A stretch of DNA of 64,000 nt from Juglans regia (Eukaryota > Streptophyta > Magnoliopsida > Fagales > Juglandaceae), in NCBI RefSeq assembly GCF_001411555.2, contig NC_049902.1:15958241-16022240 (forward strand), in the 5' to 3' direction. The position numbers and the translations under genes were made by a program. The number at the start of each line of letters is the position of its first letter. The stretch's first letter is position 1. The notes below the pieces were generated by a model, which saw only the letters and a list, made by a program, of their open reading frames with translations, ran no database searches and was not told where the DNA came from. Shown piece after piece: positions 47,530 to 58,911 of the stretch.

Positions 47530-48916
47530 TGTGATGACCCGAGTTTGTCTAAACATGGCCCATAGAATTCATTCTTGGTTGCCATGGCATTTTAAGAGCC
47601 TTAGTTACTTTGAAAGGCCTTAGAGTCTTTGATTTAATGATTTGAGCCCAAGAGGGGAGTGACCCTAGATTGCCTTGTAATTTTCGGCCTTATTTAGAAA
47701 ACCCAGGCCTAATGGCTTTTGGTCCATGGCCCAAACCTTAGTCACTAGGGCCATGTGTTATGCATGTGTTGCACTATGAATCTTATCTTGATCGTAGGCT
47801 AAGGGGGAGAGATAAGTGTAGGGAAACACCAAGAGGTGGCTTACACGCCTACCCTAGAGGACTTGCCACTTGTCAACGTGCTAGAAACCTTCTAGAAGAA
47901 TCAAGGGACAAAAGGGACCTAGGAAGGCCAAAGGATTTTTGGCCAACTCATTTTCCCACCGCCTACACCCTTGTTTGGCCTGATTTCGAGTTTCAAGGTA
48001 CATTTCTCGGAAAGAGAAGCCTAGGGAAGAGGAAGGAGGTTTCTTGGAAATGGTACATGGGAAACCGAAAGGGGCACATGGGATTTCAGATTTTTGTTAG
48101 ATTTTGCCAAGTGTCAAGCATACGTTAAGCTTCTAGAAGATTAGATGAAGGGACTCTTGTATCAAAGGACAAATATGCCCCTAGGATTTTGGCTACCACA
48201 TTTCCAATGTATCTCTTCACTTGCCACTTGTCACTTAGGTTAGTTTTAGACCAATGGCACATGAGGAGTCATCTTGGGAAGGAGCAATAGAAGATGAAGC
48301 ATCAACTTGGGAAGTGGAAGAGATAGTGGACGGCTAGGGCAAGGCACACACCCATGCCACTTGTCATCCATGCCAAAGGTTGTTTGTTGGGAAAAGGAAG
48401 AGGCACAAGATGTTTTACAAAGATACCCTTGAAGAGATATTCACTTGCTTAAGGAAAGGAAGGGCATAAAGGGGAAAGAAGGGATTTCGGCCAAGGGAGA
48501 GGAAACCCTACACGCCACCCCAAGTCATCCCTTTGGCAAAAGACTTGCCACTTGTCATCCATGCAAGGAGGGAGTGCACACCTATGGGCTTTTCCCTTGC
48601 CATTTTTTGGAGTTTGCATGAACTCTCACTCTCTCCACACAATTCTCATATGTTCACTTGAAGATTCTCTCATTTTCTCGTATTTTCTTTCCAACCAAAC
48701 AAGGAGGATTCCTTTCAAGAGAGGATTTCGGCACCATCAAGGATAGACAATGTAAGGATCCGTTTCTCCTAACTTTGCGCACACATATCACTTTCTCAAC
48801 CCAAAAATAAGATTCAAATCTCATAAGACTTCGAGAATGGTGAGACACACTTTTTTCTACCCATTTTCTTGGAGAATGACTTAAGGGTTTTTAAGAAACC
48901 CTTGAAGCTGAACAGT

Positions 48917-48928
48917 GGGGGGGGGGGG
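48917..48928 (+). repeat. Poly-G run (12)
   Basis: Twelve consecutive G in the promoter/leader part of LTR A. The length is likely error-prone in reads. Confidence 0.9.
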
Positions 48929-49131
48929 AGTTCATGTATTTTTGTTTTACTACATGAATGGAATAAAGGGATTTTTTAACCTAAGAACTCTAAAAGTTGA
49001 GTGGTTTAAGATCATGTGATGCCATAGAAGCCCACACACACTCAAGAACACGAAATAGGGTTTTTGGACACTCTTTCTAATGTAGTATATTCGGATTTAC
49101 AGCTTGCTAGTATTTCTTTATGCGGATTTTT

Positions 49132-50380
49132 GTAAGTATTCACTCAACTTACTCTTGGTTAATATTTGTTTATGATTGTGTAAATCCTTTCATTGTTCTG
49201 TTTGTTTTGTTTGCTATTTCTTGTTTGTTGGTTTGAATATGCTTGTATGATCTTGGAATATGAATATTACATGAATGGTATGATTTGGTTTTAAGATGAA
49301 AATGGCAAGAATGTTCGATGTTTCGGATCTTGTGGTTGATTGGTGTTATTTGATGATTTGGCTATACCATGTCTTAGAAGTTTCGGATCTTGGCCAAATA
49401 CCATGATTTTATGTTTCGTTTTGTTATGCTTTGATTCCTAAGCATGTTTAAGTGATGAATCTTCATGTTTTGCATCCATATGTTTTAGCCATGGCCCTTT
49501 TTCATGGGTTCATGTATATGTTTTGATATCTCATATGGTTTATGTTATCATGCTATCAAATGAACATGTTATGATTAGTTATTTTATGCACGGCATTTCA
49601 TATGTCATACGTCAATTGTAAGTAAGCATGTTGTAAGTCTCATGTCACATGCATTTGGGGGAAAAGTGTTTTCAAATAAAAGTTTTTCAAATAAAAGTGT
49701 TTTCAAAGAAAGTGTTTTCAAAGAAAAGGATTTAAAAGTTTTATCATGACCCCAAGTGCTAGGGCGGGGGAATGTCCTAGTGGAACTCCTCTGTCCACTC
49801 TGGAGTGCTTAAGAATAGAGTGGTAACCCCTGGGTCGACAAAGTATCTTCAACGAGCCTTGAATGGATTATTTTCAAAGAATGTCGGAGCAAGGAAGCGC
49901 CTAATGCTAGTGGGTGCATAAGGCATGTAACCCGACAAAGTAAGGCCGATTTAGTATGAATCTTTGTTTATGACGTATTCATTATGGTGCACGGACTGTG
50001 GATGGTGCAGTAACTAGCAAGAGCAAGCGGTGTTAAGGGAAATCGTGTTGTGTCCACCCTCTGAATAAGAATAAGAGCTTATGTGATAAGGATCGCTCGA
50101 TACAAATCTTGTGATATGTTCCGATAAGGCAAGTTCTGATTAAGATCACGTGAATAAGAAAAGTTTAGAAGTTTTTATGAAAAGTTAAGTTTTGTTACAA
50201 GAGAAATTCTGGTTAAGTGCATAAGTCAAGTACATATCCATGCACGCATTTCATGATATACCTCTTGTATGCTTGTGTTAACTGTGGTGTGTTGTGTCAC
50301 TACTTGTTGAGATTTCTTGAAATCTTATTAAGGTAGTTTCCACTACCATTCTCCAACCTAAATGGTAGAAGTTGTGACAG
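49132..50380 (+). other. Predicted intron of LTR A
   Basis: The donor TTTTT/GTAAGTATTCACTCAACTTACTC is almost the same as in LTR a (5313). The acceptor is TTGTGACAG/G. H3 here has one C-A mismatch (GTCGA against TCAAC), a likely decay step from the paired form in LTR a. Confidence 0.45.
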
Positions 50381-50640
50381 GTGTAGCAGACGATGCCCAT
50401 GACCAAGAGGAAGAGAACGACACCTCCTCCTCTGGAGAGGATGGTGCCTAAGATGGCTGCAAGTCAACCTGACCCTCCATCCTAGAGCGACTCGAGGCCA
50501 TCGACCTAGAGATCTCTGGAATACTTGAGTTCATTGCATAATTCAGGAGGTGTAATAATCAGGACAAGGATAAGACCTTGGAAAAGCATGTGAAGCCCGA
50601 ACCCTCTTGAAGAGAATGGAAACCTAAGTTATTTTGTGGG

Positions 50641-50657
50641 AAAAAAAAAAAAAAAAA
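50641..50657 (+). repeat. Poly-A run (17)
   Basis: An uninterrupted A run downstream of the acidic exon in LTR A. There is no TSD, so it is not read as a retroposon tail. Confidence 0.85.
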
Positions 50658-51015
50658 GAGATGGGACTTATTGTTTTAGACCCCAACTTTTTTGGAACTA
50701 TGTTTTGAGGAGGTCCCGTGTTTTGTTAGATTTAAACTATACTCTATGATTTTGGGATGCTATATCTTTATGACTCATGTTTATGTTTTGGGCAATGTTG
50801 GGATATGATATTAATACGGTGTCATATGCTTTGCAATTGCTTGGATTATTCGACCTTTGCTATTTTTCCGCTGCTACATTATTGCATACTGCTAGTGTAC
50901 TTAGGTGCATATCATATTATCCGTCATGTACGAGGGGTGTGTAGCCTTGTGCTACATGTCCCAGCGTTTCAGTCACTGTTCAATCCCAAGCGGGGGCTGG
51001 GGATGCCACATATCC

Positions 51016-51958
51016 TGATCGTAAGCCTATCTTAGAAAATATCGATGCTCCTTGCAACTGATCCAACAAGTCGTCGATCCGAGGTAAAGGGTACTTATTC
51101 TTAATGGTTACTTTGAATATCAGCAAAAACTTCAGGAAACTCTTCTATCTCTGGAATCCCTTTGACTCCTTAGGTTCTTCCTCTATTGCACTAGTCATAA
51201 CCACTAGATATGCATCGGCTCCTTCCTTCAAGGCTTTCTTCGCTCGTCCTACCATTAAGGTTGACATAATCGACTTCACTACTTCCCCCATGTAACAAAT
51301 TATGTCCTTCGAGGGTAATTCGAAGATCACCTTCCTTCTACGGCAATATATCTTAGCATAGTGCCTAGACAACCAATCCATTCATAAGATCAAATCGAAT
51401 TCCATTAAACGTAAAATGATCAAATCCTCAGTTAGGGTCAGCCCTGTGACTTCCAACAGACAATTCCTAACTATACGAGTGCATCCAACTAACTTCCTGT
51501 CTGGAATAAATACTAAAACATTCTGAGACAAGGATTCCGAACTCAACTTACATCTTCTCATGCAATATATGACACAAAAGAATGCGATGCTCCAGAATCA
51601 AACAGAGCACAATACAATTGTTACATCAACTTAACCTTACCTACAAGGGTAACTAAGGTTACTTAGGAATTCTTAGCAAACACAAGCTACCAACTACAAT
51701 ATGGTTGGAATGTTAACAGTGATTACTCTGGCATCTGTAGCTTCCTCAACTTCCCAAACCAGTTCTCCTAAAAGTAGAGATTTATTCCTTCTTCACTTCA
51801 CAAGTTGAGTTCAACCGCACGCTTATCTTTCGAATGTGCCTCCTTAAGGATTCAAACCTATAGCTATAAAATTTAAGCATATAACTATTAGATTTCAATC
51901 CTAGCATCAAAAACCATGTATTCCTAGGACAATTAATGGTTTACCTAGAGACATAATT
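51016..51958 (-). pseudogene. Ty3-gypsy protease and early RT remnant, gag missing
   Basis: On the minus strand the protease site DSGASHSFVSYIA is at 51570-51600 (DSGA codons 51589-51600) and is followed by a stop. Next come ...LTEDLIILRLMEFDLI, a one-base frameshift, MDWLSRHYAKIYCRRRKVIFELP and [10 protein letters not shown] (to 51120). After an internal deletion of roughly 70 residues comes [23 protein letters not shown], up to solo LTR A. Between protease and PBS only about 350 bp remain, so gag is almost wholly deleted. It is the upstream half of the pol at 46031-47529. Confidence 0.88.
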
Positions 51959-51970
51959 GCTCTGATACCA
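51959..51970 (-). promoter_or_regulatory. Gypsy primer-binding site, tRNA-Met type
   Basis: GCTCTGATACCA on the plus strand is TGGTATCAGAGC on the minus strand, the perfect 12-base complement of the plant initiator tRNA-Met 3' end. It lies 9 bp from the start of the reverse LTR at 51980 and fixes both the orientation and the identity of the 5' LTR. Confidence 0.92.
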
Positions 51971-52327
51971 CCACTTCTATGATGCCCCTAGCCCTAGCTT
52001 GGAACTTAATGGTGATTGAATCATCAGGACATGTAACAGAAGGCTACATACCCCTCGTACATGACAGTTAAGCTGCAATGCACCTATTGATATCTAACAG
52101 TATCCAGTATATCATAGTGGAAAGTTTACTTAGGTCAAACAAACAAGACATATATCATGATACCGAGGCACATAAATCCCAAAGCAGAAGTTTTCATAAT
52201 AGTCATCAAAAGACTTAATTGTTCGAAAAGAAACTCCACAGAACATGGGACCATCACATCAAGTGTCATCAAAATAAGTCAATTATCAAAAGGGTCCCAT
52301 AACATAAGTCCTTAAGTGAGGCCGATC

Positions 52328-52522
52328 CTACTTTGCCTTGTCTTGATTCATAATCATCCTCAGTTGCTCAAAAAGATGCAAAACCTCAATGATGAGATGG
52401 TTGGCAGCTTCCAACCTTTCCAAAATAGACGGCTCCTGAGAGACCTTGTGTCTCTTTGGAGTCTCCTTAGGAATTTGAGGAGCCGGTCTCTTGGGTTTCC
52501 CCATCACCATCCTCTTGAGTTC
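52328..52522 (-). CDS. LTR-encoded small ORF of unknown function, 64 codons
   Basis: Read directly from the predicted acceptor in phase 0, the frame is open for 64 codons: ELKRMVMGKPKRPAP..., a basic-proline segment, then SILERLEAANHLIIEVLHLFEQL, a probable amphipathic helix, ending NQDKAK. LTR A has the same C-terminal signature in broken form (ILERLEAIDLEISGILEF... NNQDKDK, about 50482-50570), and LTR C has YLERASKALADAK. In phase 1 the first 17 codons read TQEDGDGETQETGSSNS, acidic like the other families; a one-base indel may have separated the two parts. No known family is recognised. An ATG is available at codon 5. Confidence 0.35.
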   Translation of the reverse strand, partial: ELKRMVMGKPKRPAPQIPKETPKRHKVSQEPSILERLEAANHLIIEVLHLFEQLRMIMNQDKAK

Positions 52523-53989
52523 CTGTCACAACTTATATCATTTCGAGTAGGGGAATGATAGTGAAAATTACATTAGTGAGATTTCAAAAAATCTCAGTAA
52601 GTAAACAAATAATATGCAATGGATATCGTAAGCATATGTAAGCAAACTCAAAATGAATGCATGGACATGAAACTTTACTTATGCATTTGACTTTTTGAAA
52701 ATACCGTGTACATCATGGCTTTAATAACAATTTTCTTTCATAAAACATTTTTCTATCATTTCATACTTGTTCATTAATTAATATACTTGTGAGCTCGGGT
52801 TCTTGTTCATATAACAAAGCATAGCATGACTTGAAGCTCAAGGCCTTTCTTTGGCTTTAACTTATAAGTAGATACCTCACGGTGCCCCTATGCACCGTGT
52901 GTTCCCCACTAGTTACCGCATTAACCATTGGCCCACTTTGACTAAGGTGACTACGTCTTATTTCAATCATTCATATTACAGCAGTTCGATTTTCGCCTTC
53001 ACCGTAGGGCACCCACTAGCTTTAGGCACAACCCCGCTCCGGTATCCTTTTCTTTTAGGAACCATTCGAGGTCCACCGATTGTACTTTATCGATGCTGGG
53101 GTTTCCACTCCATTTTACACACTCCTGAGTGGACAGACGAGTTCCACTAGGGCATTTTCCCATCTTAGACTTTGGGGTCCTGACAAAATTTTAAAAGACT
53201 CGTTTTCTTTTTGAAAGATTTCACAAACTCAATGCATGTGATATCAACTATGAAACTTTAAACTTTCATGGGACGCATGCAATGCCGAAACTTAATCATC
53301 ACCATATAACAAACAATCATGCATATTCATGTACATTTCGCGTTGCGGCTTGAAAATATTAGAACATGTGACCATGTTCTATTTCATAAATTCTAAGGCA
53401 TTCAATCAACAAACAAAATGCGAACATTCACAACTTCACATGTATCATGCAATGGATGAGACAATAAACACTAGCAGCATGCATGAGAATTATTTTTATT
53501 GCTTTAAAACTTTCATCACATCATACTAACCCTTCATCTATGGTCATGGCCGAAACCTATTATTCTTGAATATACATTACATTAACTTTCGTGATCTTAG
53601 AATTTTCTAATGTGCTTAACAAAACTTTATCAATGAGCCTCCATGTGTAGCCGAAATATATGAGTGAGCATGCTTAGGAAAAACAAGCATTTCTTTGAGT
53701 TTAATCCCTTTAAAAGATTAGGTAAGGCGACAATCTTCACGAACATGTTAGGAATCAGGCAAAAATCTGATACCCTTAATGTGTCCTTCCACTCCATATT
53801 CATGATAGGTTGATCTGTTAAGAATCAACCTATGAACCATTTCAATCATAGGTTCATCATTCACACAAGGATCCGATTATATCACAAAGAAGAACATCAT
53901 CATATCAAGCATAATCATACAACCAAACAACAAGTAAGTCCACATTGCATATACATAAAATATCAAGTACAAGTTAGAAGTTTACTTAC
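52523..53989 (-). other. Predicted intron of the gypsy 5' LTR
   Basis: On the minus strand the donor is TTTTTGTAAGTAAAC and the acceptor TTGTGACAG. It has the same order of hairpins as LTRs a, A and B. H3 keeps the 8-base loop around AAAGTACA, although its stem sequence is different. Confidence 0.45.
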
Positions 53990-55500
53990 AAAAATCCACA
54001 ATTGATAAATAAGCAAGCTGAAAATATATATACAAAAATCATTAGGTTCAGTTATTTAAAACCCTAACCCTTGTGTGTATGTGTAAGCTCATGACATCTA
54101 GTCTAAGGAAAAGCTCCCAATATTTTGGACCTCCATTCCTCAAGTCCAAAACTTGCAGCAATTCAAACCCTAGTTTAGAATAAACCCTAAAATCATGTGT
54201 GTATTTATGGGAGCTCATATGGGAAACTCAACAAAACAAGAGCTAACTTCCTCTAGCTCGAGTGTGTGTGCATGAGAGCATGACTTCATGGTGAACTTGC
54301 TAAAACCGAAACTTGCCTCTCATGGCCGTGTGTGTGGTGAAATGGAAATGTGGTTTTTGGCTTCATACCTTATGTGATTTCCTCCTTAGAATGTATCCTC
54401 TAACTTTGCCTTCCCTCAAAATGGTGTTTGAAAGAAAGAGAGTAACGTGAGTGGTGTTTGGATGGTGAGAAAATGATGCAAAGAAGAGAAAAAGGTGATG
54501 GCTAAAAGCTTCAAGAGAAAGTCCTCCAAGTAACTAAAAAAAATAGGGTTTTCGGCATCCTCTCCCTTTTACAAACATAAGAGGCTTCTTGTACAAGTTA
54601 AGCTTTTTTGCATGGATGCCAAGTGGCACCTCAACCTTGAGCCTCTTCTCCTTCTCCATCATTAGATTGTGTTGGGAACACAAAGGAGCTTTTTGGACAA
54701 GTGGTGCCTCCCTCTCAAAACTGAAACCTCCCTCCGCTAGTTTCCCTTCATCTTGTGTCTTGGTTCAATGAACCTCATGGTAAAATGATCTCTTACCTAA
54801 CTAAGATCTTCCTTAATCTCCTACAAATGTGCATGTGGGCCAAGTGGCACATGAGGAGTGTGTGTGTGTGCATGATGGCCGAAAAGTCCATTTCTTCCCA
54901 AGAAGATATTTCCTCTACCAATGATTGGTCCCAAAGGTGGCAAAAGTGCACAAACTTCCTTGCCCTAGCCATCCACCTCAAGGGACTTTCTTTCAAGAAT
55001 CCTTCTAGAAACCCTAGCAGGCTTGTAGCCCCTTCTTCCAACAAGATCTTACCCTTTCCCAAGACAAGAATCTTCACCTTACATTTGCATGCATGACACA
55101 TGGCGAAAATCAAGTCATGTCCCTCTATGGTTTACGTGCATACCCTTTGGACTTCCTTCAAGTTCCAACTTTTCATGTCTCTTCACCTTCCTTCTAGAAG
55201 CTCTCCCCCATAGTGACAAGTGTCACCATACTATCACCTCCCAAGAAATTCTTCTTGCATGTATGACACATGGCAAGAAGGAATCCATTCCCTAGGGTAG
55301 GCGTGTACCCTAATTCCAATGGGCTTCAAAACCCAAATTCCACTACAAGGCTAAATTCCTCATGGGCTTGGGCCGTCCTCAAGATCTCATATTTCGTCTA
55401 TTCCAACCTAATTTCTCAATGGGTTATTACTCCTTTCTTGGCCCAAATTAACAATATTTAATACAATGCATTGAAAGCTTAGCAAAAATCTTGGTCTTCA

Positions 55501-55541
55501 TTGTTGATATTTGAGTTTAGGACAAAATTGACATTAGGAAT
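55501..55541 (+). repeat. 41-bp LTR B-like sliver between two LTRs
   Basis: GATATTTGAGTTTAGGACAAAATTGACAT is nearly the same as LTR B at 41933-41960. It lies exactly between the end of the gypsy 5' LTR and the start of LTR K, like filler DNA at a break repair or the last remnant of an older LTR B. Confidence 0.75.
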
Positions 55542-56398
55542 TGTAACACCCCACCTATTACCTTTATAGATTAACTCTTAGGTCAACACTAGAATTTAGA
55601 AGACTAGCTCATTAGAGTAGTCCACGACCCTAAGAGCTTTAGAAAGAATTAAATTAAGTTTATAATTTTGGTTAAGAGCATTGATCGATTACCACACGAT
55701 TAGTGATCTTGAAACCATGTTGTAAGCTTGATTTTGATTCTTATCGTTTCTCATCCTTTTGTTCTAAAATTTCCTTGTTTTGGCATCCATTTCCATTATT
55801 CTTATATCATATTTGGACTTTAATTAAACTTTTATATATGTCATTAAGGATAATGACATGTCAAAACCCGAATTCACTCCAATCGGCACCCATGTGTACT
55901 CTTGTGTGCAATGGACTGATGTGCCCCTAGTTCAAACCTTTTTGTGCCATTTTCTCAGAGTCATTTATGTCTTTTAAACACCTTATTCTCTTTCTTAAAA
56001 TACGACCAAGTTTCAGTCACATTGATTTCAAGAACCCTAGTCGAAACCCCAAACCAAGTGCACCAACTATTAGGCAACTGAATGGCACTTTTTTTAATAT
56101 TAAAATTTTTTCCATGGTAGAAGCACCACCCCATGCCACCCAATTCTACTTCCATTCATCAAAAGGCCCTCCAACTATCATGAAGAAATTTGAACCAATT
56201 CAAATGCACCTTTGAGTATCTCAACAACCACCATTAAATCACCTTATTCATTGGGTTGTTATTTCATCATCACTTGGCAACCAATCCCCCACCATCTATC
56301 ACCTATGTAGGGCACTTAAGAGTGCATTTAAGTTAGGCATAACAGCCATAGAGAAGAGTCCAAGTAAATAAGACAAAAATAGATGGCCTTGGGAAAAC
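55542..56398 (+). mobile_element. LTR K, left part
   Basis: It begins TGTAACACCCCACC and is split by solo LTR H at target AAAAC. The upstream 5 bp are GGAAT; the corresponding right duplication was not found. No retroelement coding sequence is present. Confidence 0.6.
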
Positions 56399-58911
56399 TG
56401 TGAGACCCCAAAAATTAGTGTGTTTTATTTTATTTTATTTTATTTTTATTATTTTCTTTAAGAAATTCTACCCATTTGGTTGTTGTGGGCTTTCTTTATT
56501 GTTGTTGTAAGTGCTTTGGGCCAGCATTTTTTTTTTTTAGACTTGTGCGTGAGGATTTCAAGCCCAGCCCGATGCCCGTGTGCTTGAAGCCCAGCCCCTT
56601 CCCCACTTGAAGCGATGCCGTTTTGACACTGTGGAATTGTTTTGCTTCCTTCCCCTAAACAATGCCGTTTTGGGCTTAAGGGTAAAATCCTAATATTTTC
56701 TTATTTTTCCCCTGGTGCCGCACCCTTCCTTTTCTTTTTTTCCTTTCTTTTTTACAATGCCGTCCCCGTTGCCAGCCAGCCTTCGCCATGCTTACATCAA
56801 GCAAGGGCCTCCATCGTCACCTACCCCACCTTCTTTTCCCCAATTCGACCACCCCTTTTCTATGGTCTTCTCCGACTCCCTTTGCTCCCGAGCTCACATT
56901 GGCCATGGTGAAGCCTAGCCACTACCGCGAGCCTCTCATTACACGCCATGCATGTGTTGCTCACGAAGCCCGTGCCACCCTACCCCCACAATCACAGTCG
57001 TGGTTACGTTTGCCAAGACCCACCCCATGGCCTACAAATAGGCCAAGCCCCTCGTCCCTCAAACCACCCCTCAATTGGTTTCCTCCTCTCTCAAAACCTA
57101 GTTCTAGCTTTTCCCCACCCTCGGATCTACATCCTGAAACCTTTAGGGTTAATTTTGCCCTAACGCCAGTTGTCTTCTGGTGGCCGCGCAACCACCCCTA
57201 TGTACCCCATTTCCCTTTCTCGTCGTCCTCTTTCCTGGGTTCCACCTAACTCGTGAGCTAAAGCTCACTGTAGACGTTGCTCTGCCACACCCCGCTGCAA
57301 CAATCCTCACCTTCACCCACTAGCACATCAGATCTGCCATCTTTGTTAAAAGAAACCCATTTTAGCCCCTCTCTTCTATTAGTTTCACCATTGCCACTGC
57401 CTACTGCTGCTGCTACTGCTCTGTCGTGCTCCACCCCTCTAGACGCCATGACAATAAGCCTTAATGCCTCTTGCCTTGTGTTTCATTTTTATCGGATGAC
57501 CAATTTTTAATCTAATCAACTTTTTCCATCTATCCAGGGACACGCGCACTCGTTCAATTGCGGGACCCCGTAAACCATCACACGCAATCATCCAGAATAT
57601 TTGCGTTCCGTGCTGTAAGTAACTCTCCAACGCAACCCTTGGAATTCTAACATCAAGTTTATCGCTAGCTTTGTTGCAGTTTGGTTATGTTGAGAAGGGC
57701 CTTGGGCCAGGGGAAGTGTTGGGAATAATTGATTGTGTTGTTATCGGATTTTGGGCTGAGGACCAGATGGAGGATGGGAAATGCGTATAGTTGGGGTTTG
57801 TGAATCAATGGTATGATGACTTGTGTGTTGTTGTGTGGTTGACTATTTGTGATATGCCATGTCATCCAATAAACTGCCTGTCATGCATCTTCATATTCAT
57901 CGTTATGAAATCTATCCTAAATTATTCATCTATGCTATGCTATATGGCATAATCTGAAACTGGTTTTGGTGTCATTAGAAAAATAATATATTTTTGTGTG
58001 GGTGCGTGCATGTCACGACCCCTAGTCGAGATGGATTATTATCTCAGTGGAGCTCCTCTGGTCACTCGGGAGCGTGTAAAACTGAGAGACATCCCTGGGG
58101 CTGTCGCCAAGCGACAACAGGCTTGACCAAGACAGTAACGCTCTTGGTACGACTATGGAGCCCCTCCGCTGGCAGGGGCTAGAGGATGCTTGGTCACGTT
58201 ATGCACTGAGTGCGAAGTTGGGCATCGCTCATAACAATGTCACACGCACGGTCGTTACCCGTGGTGTGACGAAGGGAGCTAGGGCATGCAGGTGACATCG
58301 AGGGGAAACCTTTGTGTACACTGTAATAAATGGTTGTGTTTTGGGTACAAAAGGGGTTTTGGCATGAGTGGTTATAAGAAATGCATTTTGGGGATTGTTG
58401 TAAAAATAAACATTTTTTAGGTTATTGCTTCCATGGATGTTGTGCTTCGTTTATGGTATAATTTCATGCTTGAAACTTAGTTGTCGCTCTGCTGATTTAT
58501 TTACTGAAATTGCAAAATATCATTGCGGTATTCCTACCTGCAGTTCCATTTCATGGAATCGTAGACTTTGATACAAAGGAGTGGTATGAGCAAGAGGGAC
58601 TAGCCCCACCTGAGGAGTGATGGCAGGACTTCTCGCGTTATTTGTTGTTGGACCTTTGTTTTCCTCTTCTTTATTTCAGCCGAATGACTGTATTAACTTC
58701 TTGGATGACTTTATTTTGGGTTGTATTGCTGTTAAACTTTCTGGTACTTAGTTTTTTATTGCCTTATATTTTTTCGCTGTGATATTTTTGCTGTACACAT
58801 TTTGCATGTTTGCACACACTTGCACAATGCGATGGGGTGTATGATCCATGTGGTCATCATCTCGGTGTCACGACTCCCACCAAATCACACGTGAGGGTCG
58901 AGGGTGCCACA
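56399..58911 (+). mobile_element. Solo LTR H, 2.51 kb, TSD AAAAC
   Basis: It begins TGTGAGACCCCAAA and ends GGGTGCCACA, with AAAAC on both sides (56394-56398 and 58912-58916). A TTTTA-rich run (56421-56455) is followed by a GC-rich leader. The donor is GCT/GTAAGTAAC (57615) and the acceptor is CTACCTGCAG (58543). The hairpin domain at 58014-58300 includes TGTCGC/GCGACA (58102-58116), ACCAAGA/TCTTGGT and AGCCCCT/AGGGGCT. The phase-1 exon reads PFHGIVDFDTKEWYEQEGLAPPEE then stop (58544-58620). The box TTTTTCGCTGT is about 137 bp from the end. Long GC-rich ORFs at 56642-57510 are low-complexity leader sequence. Confidence 0.92.
57615..58543 (+). other. Predicted intron of LTR H
   Basis: H1 here is GAGAT/ATCTC with an 8-base loop, in place of CTAGGAT/ATCCTAG in LTR B. 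H2 is GCTCC/GGAGC in place of ACTCC/GGAGT. The change of both partners while position and loop length are kept is the strongest single case of covariation in the window. Confidence 0.45.

Larger units (their letters stand above)
47530..51010 (+). mobile_element. Solo LTR A, 3.48 kb, TSD TATCC
   Basis: It begins TGTGATGACCCGAG and ends GGGGATGCCACA, flanked by TATCC (47525-47529 and 51011-51015). Removing it with one TSD joins FSKIGLRS to GYHQLKIKD of the gypsy reverse transcriptase in frame, which independently proves the insertion. Inside are a donor (TTTTT/GTAAGTATTC, 49132), hairpins H1/H2 (about 49746-49812) and H3 (49834-49853), the terminal module (50309-50369), an acceptor GTGACAG (50380), and a phase-1 acidic exon VADDAHDQEEENDTSSSGEDGA then stop (50381-50451). 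The TTTTTCCGCTG box lies about 142 bp before the end. Confidence 0.93.
51980..55500 (-). mobile_element. 5' LTR of the minus-strand Ty3-gypsy element, 3.5 kb
   Basis: It is bounded by TGATGCCCCTAGCCC (51980) next to the PBS and CTTGGTCTTCA (55500). It is related to LTR A: the reversed start TGAAGACCAAGATTT parallels TGATGACCCGAGTTT. In minus orientation it has a donor TTTTT/GTAAGTAAAC (first intron base 53989), a weakened H1/H2 (about 53122-53183), H3 with stem CGAT/ATCG (53077-53080 and 53089-53092), the terminal module (52534-52595), an acceptor TGTGACAG (52523-52524) and a box remnant near 52118. No matching 3' LTR was found next to the integrase end. Confidence 0.85.
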
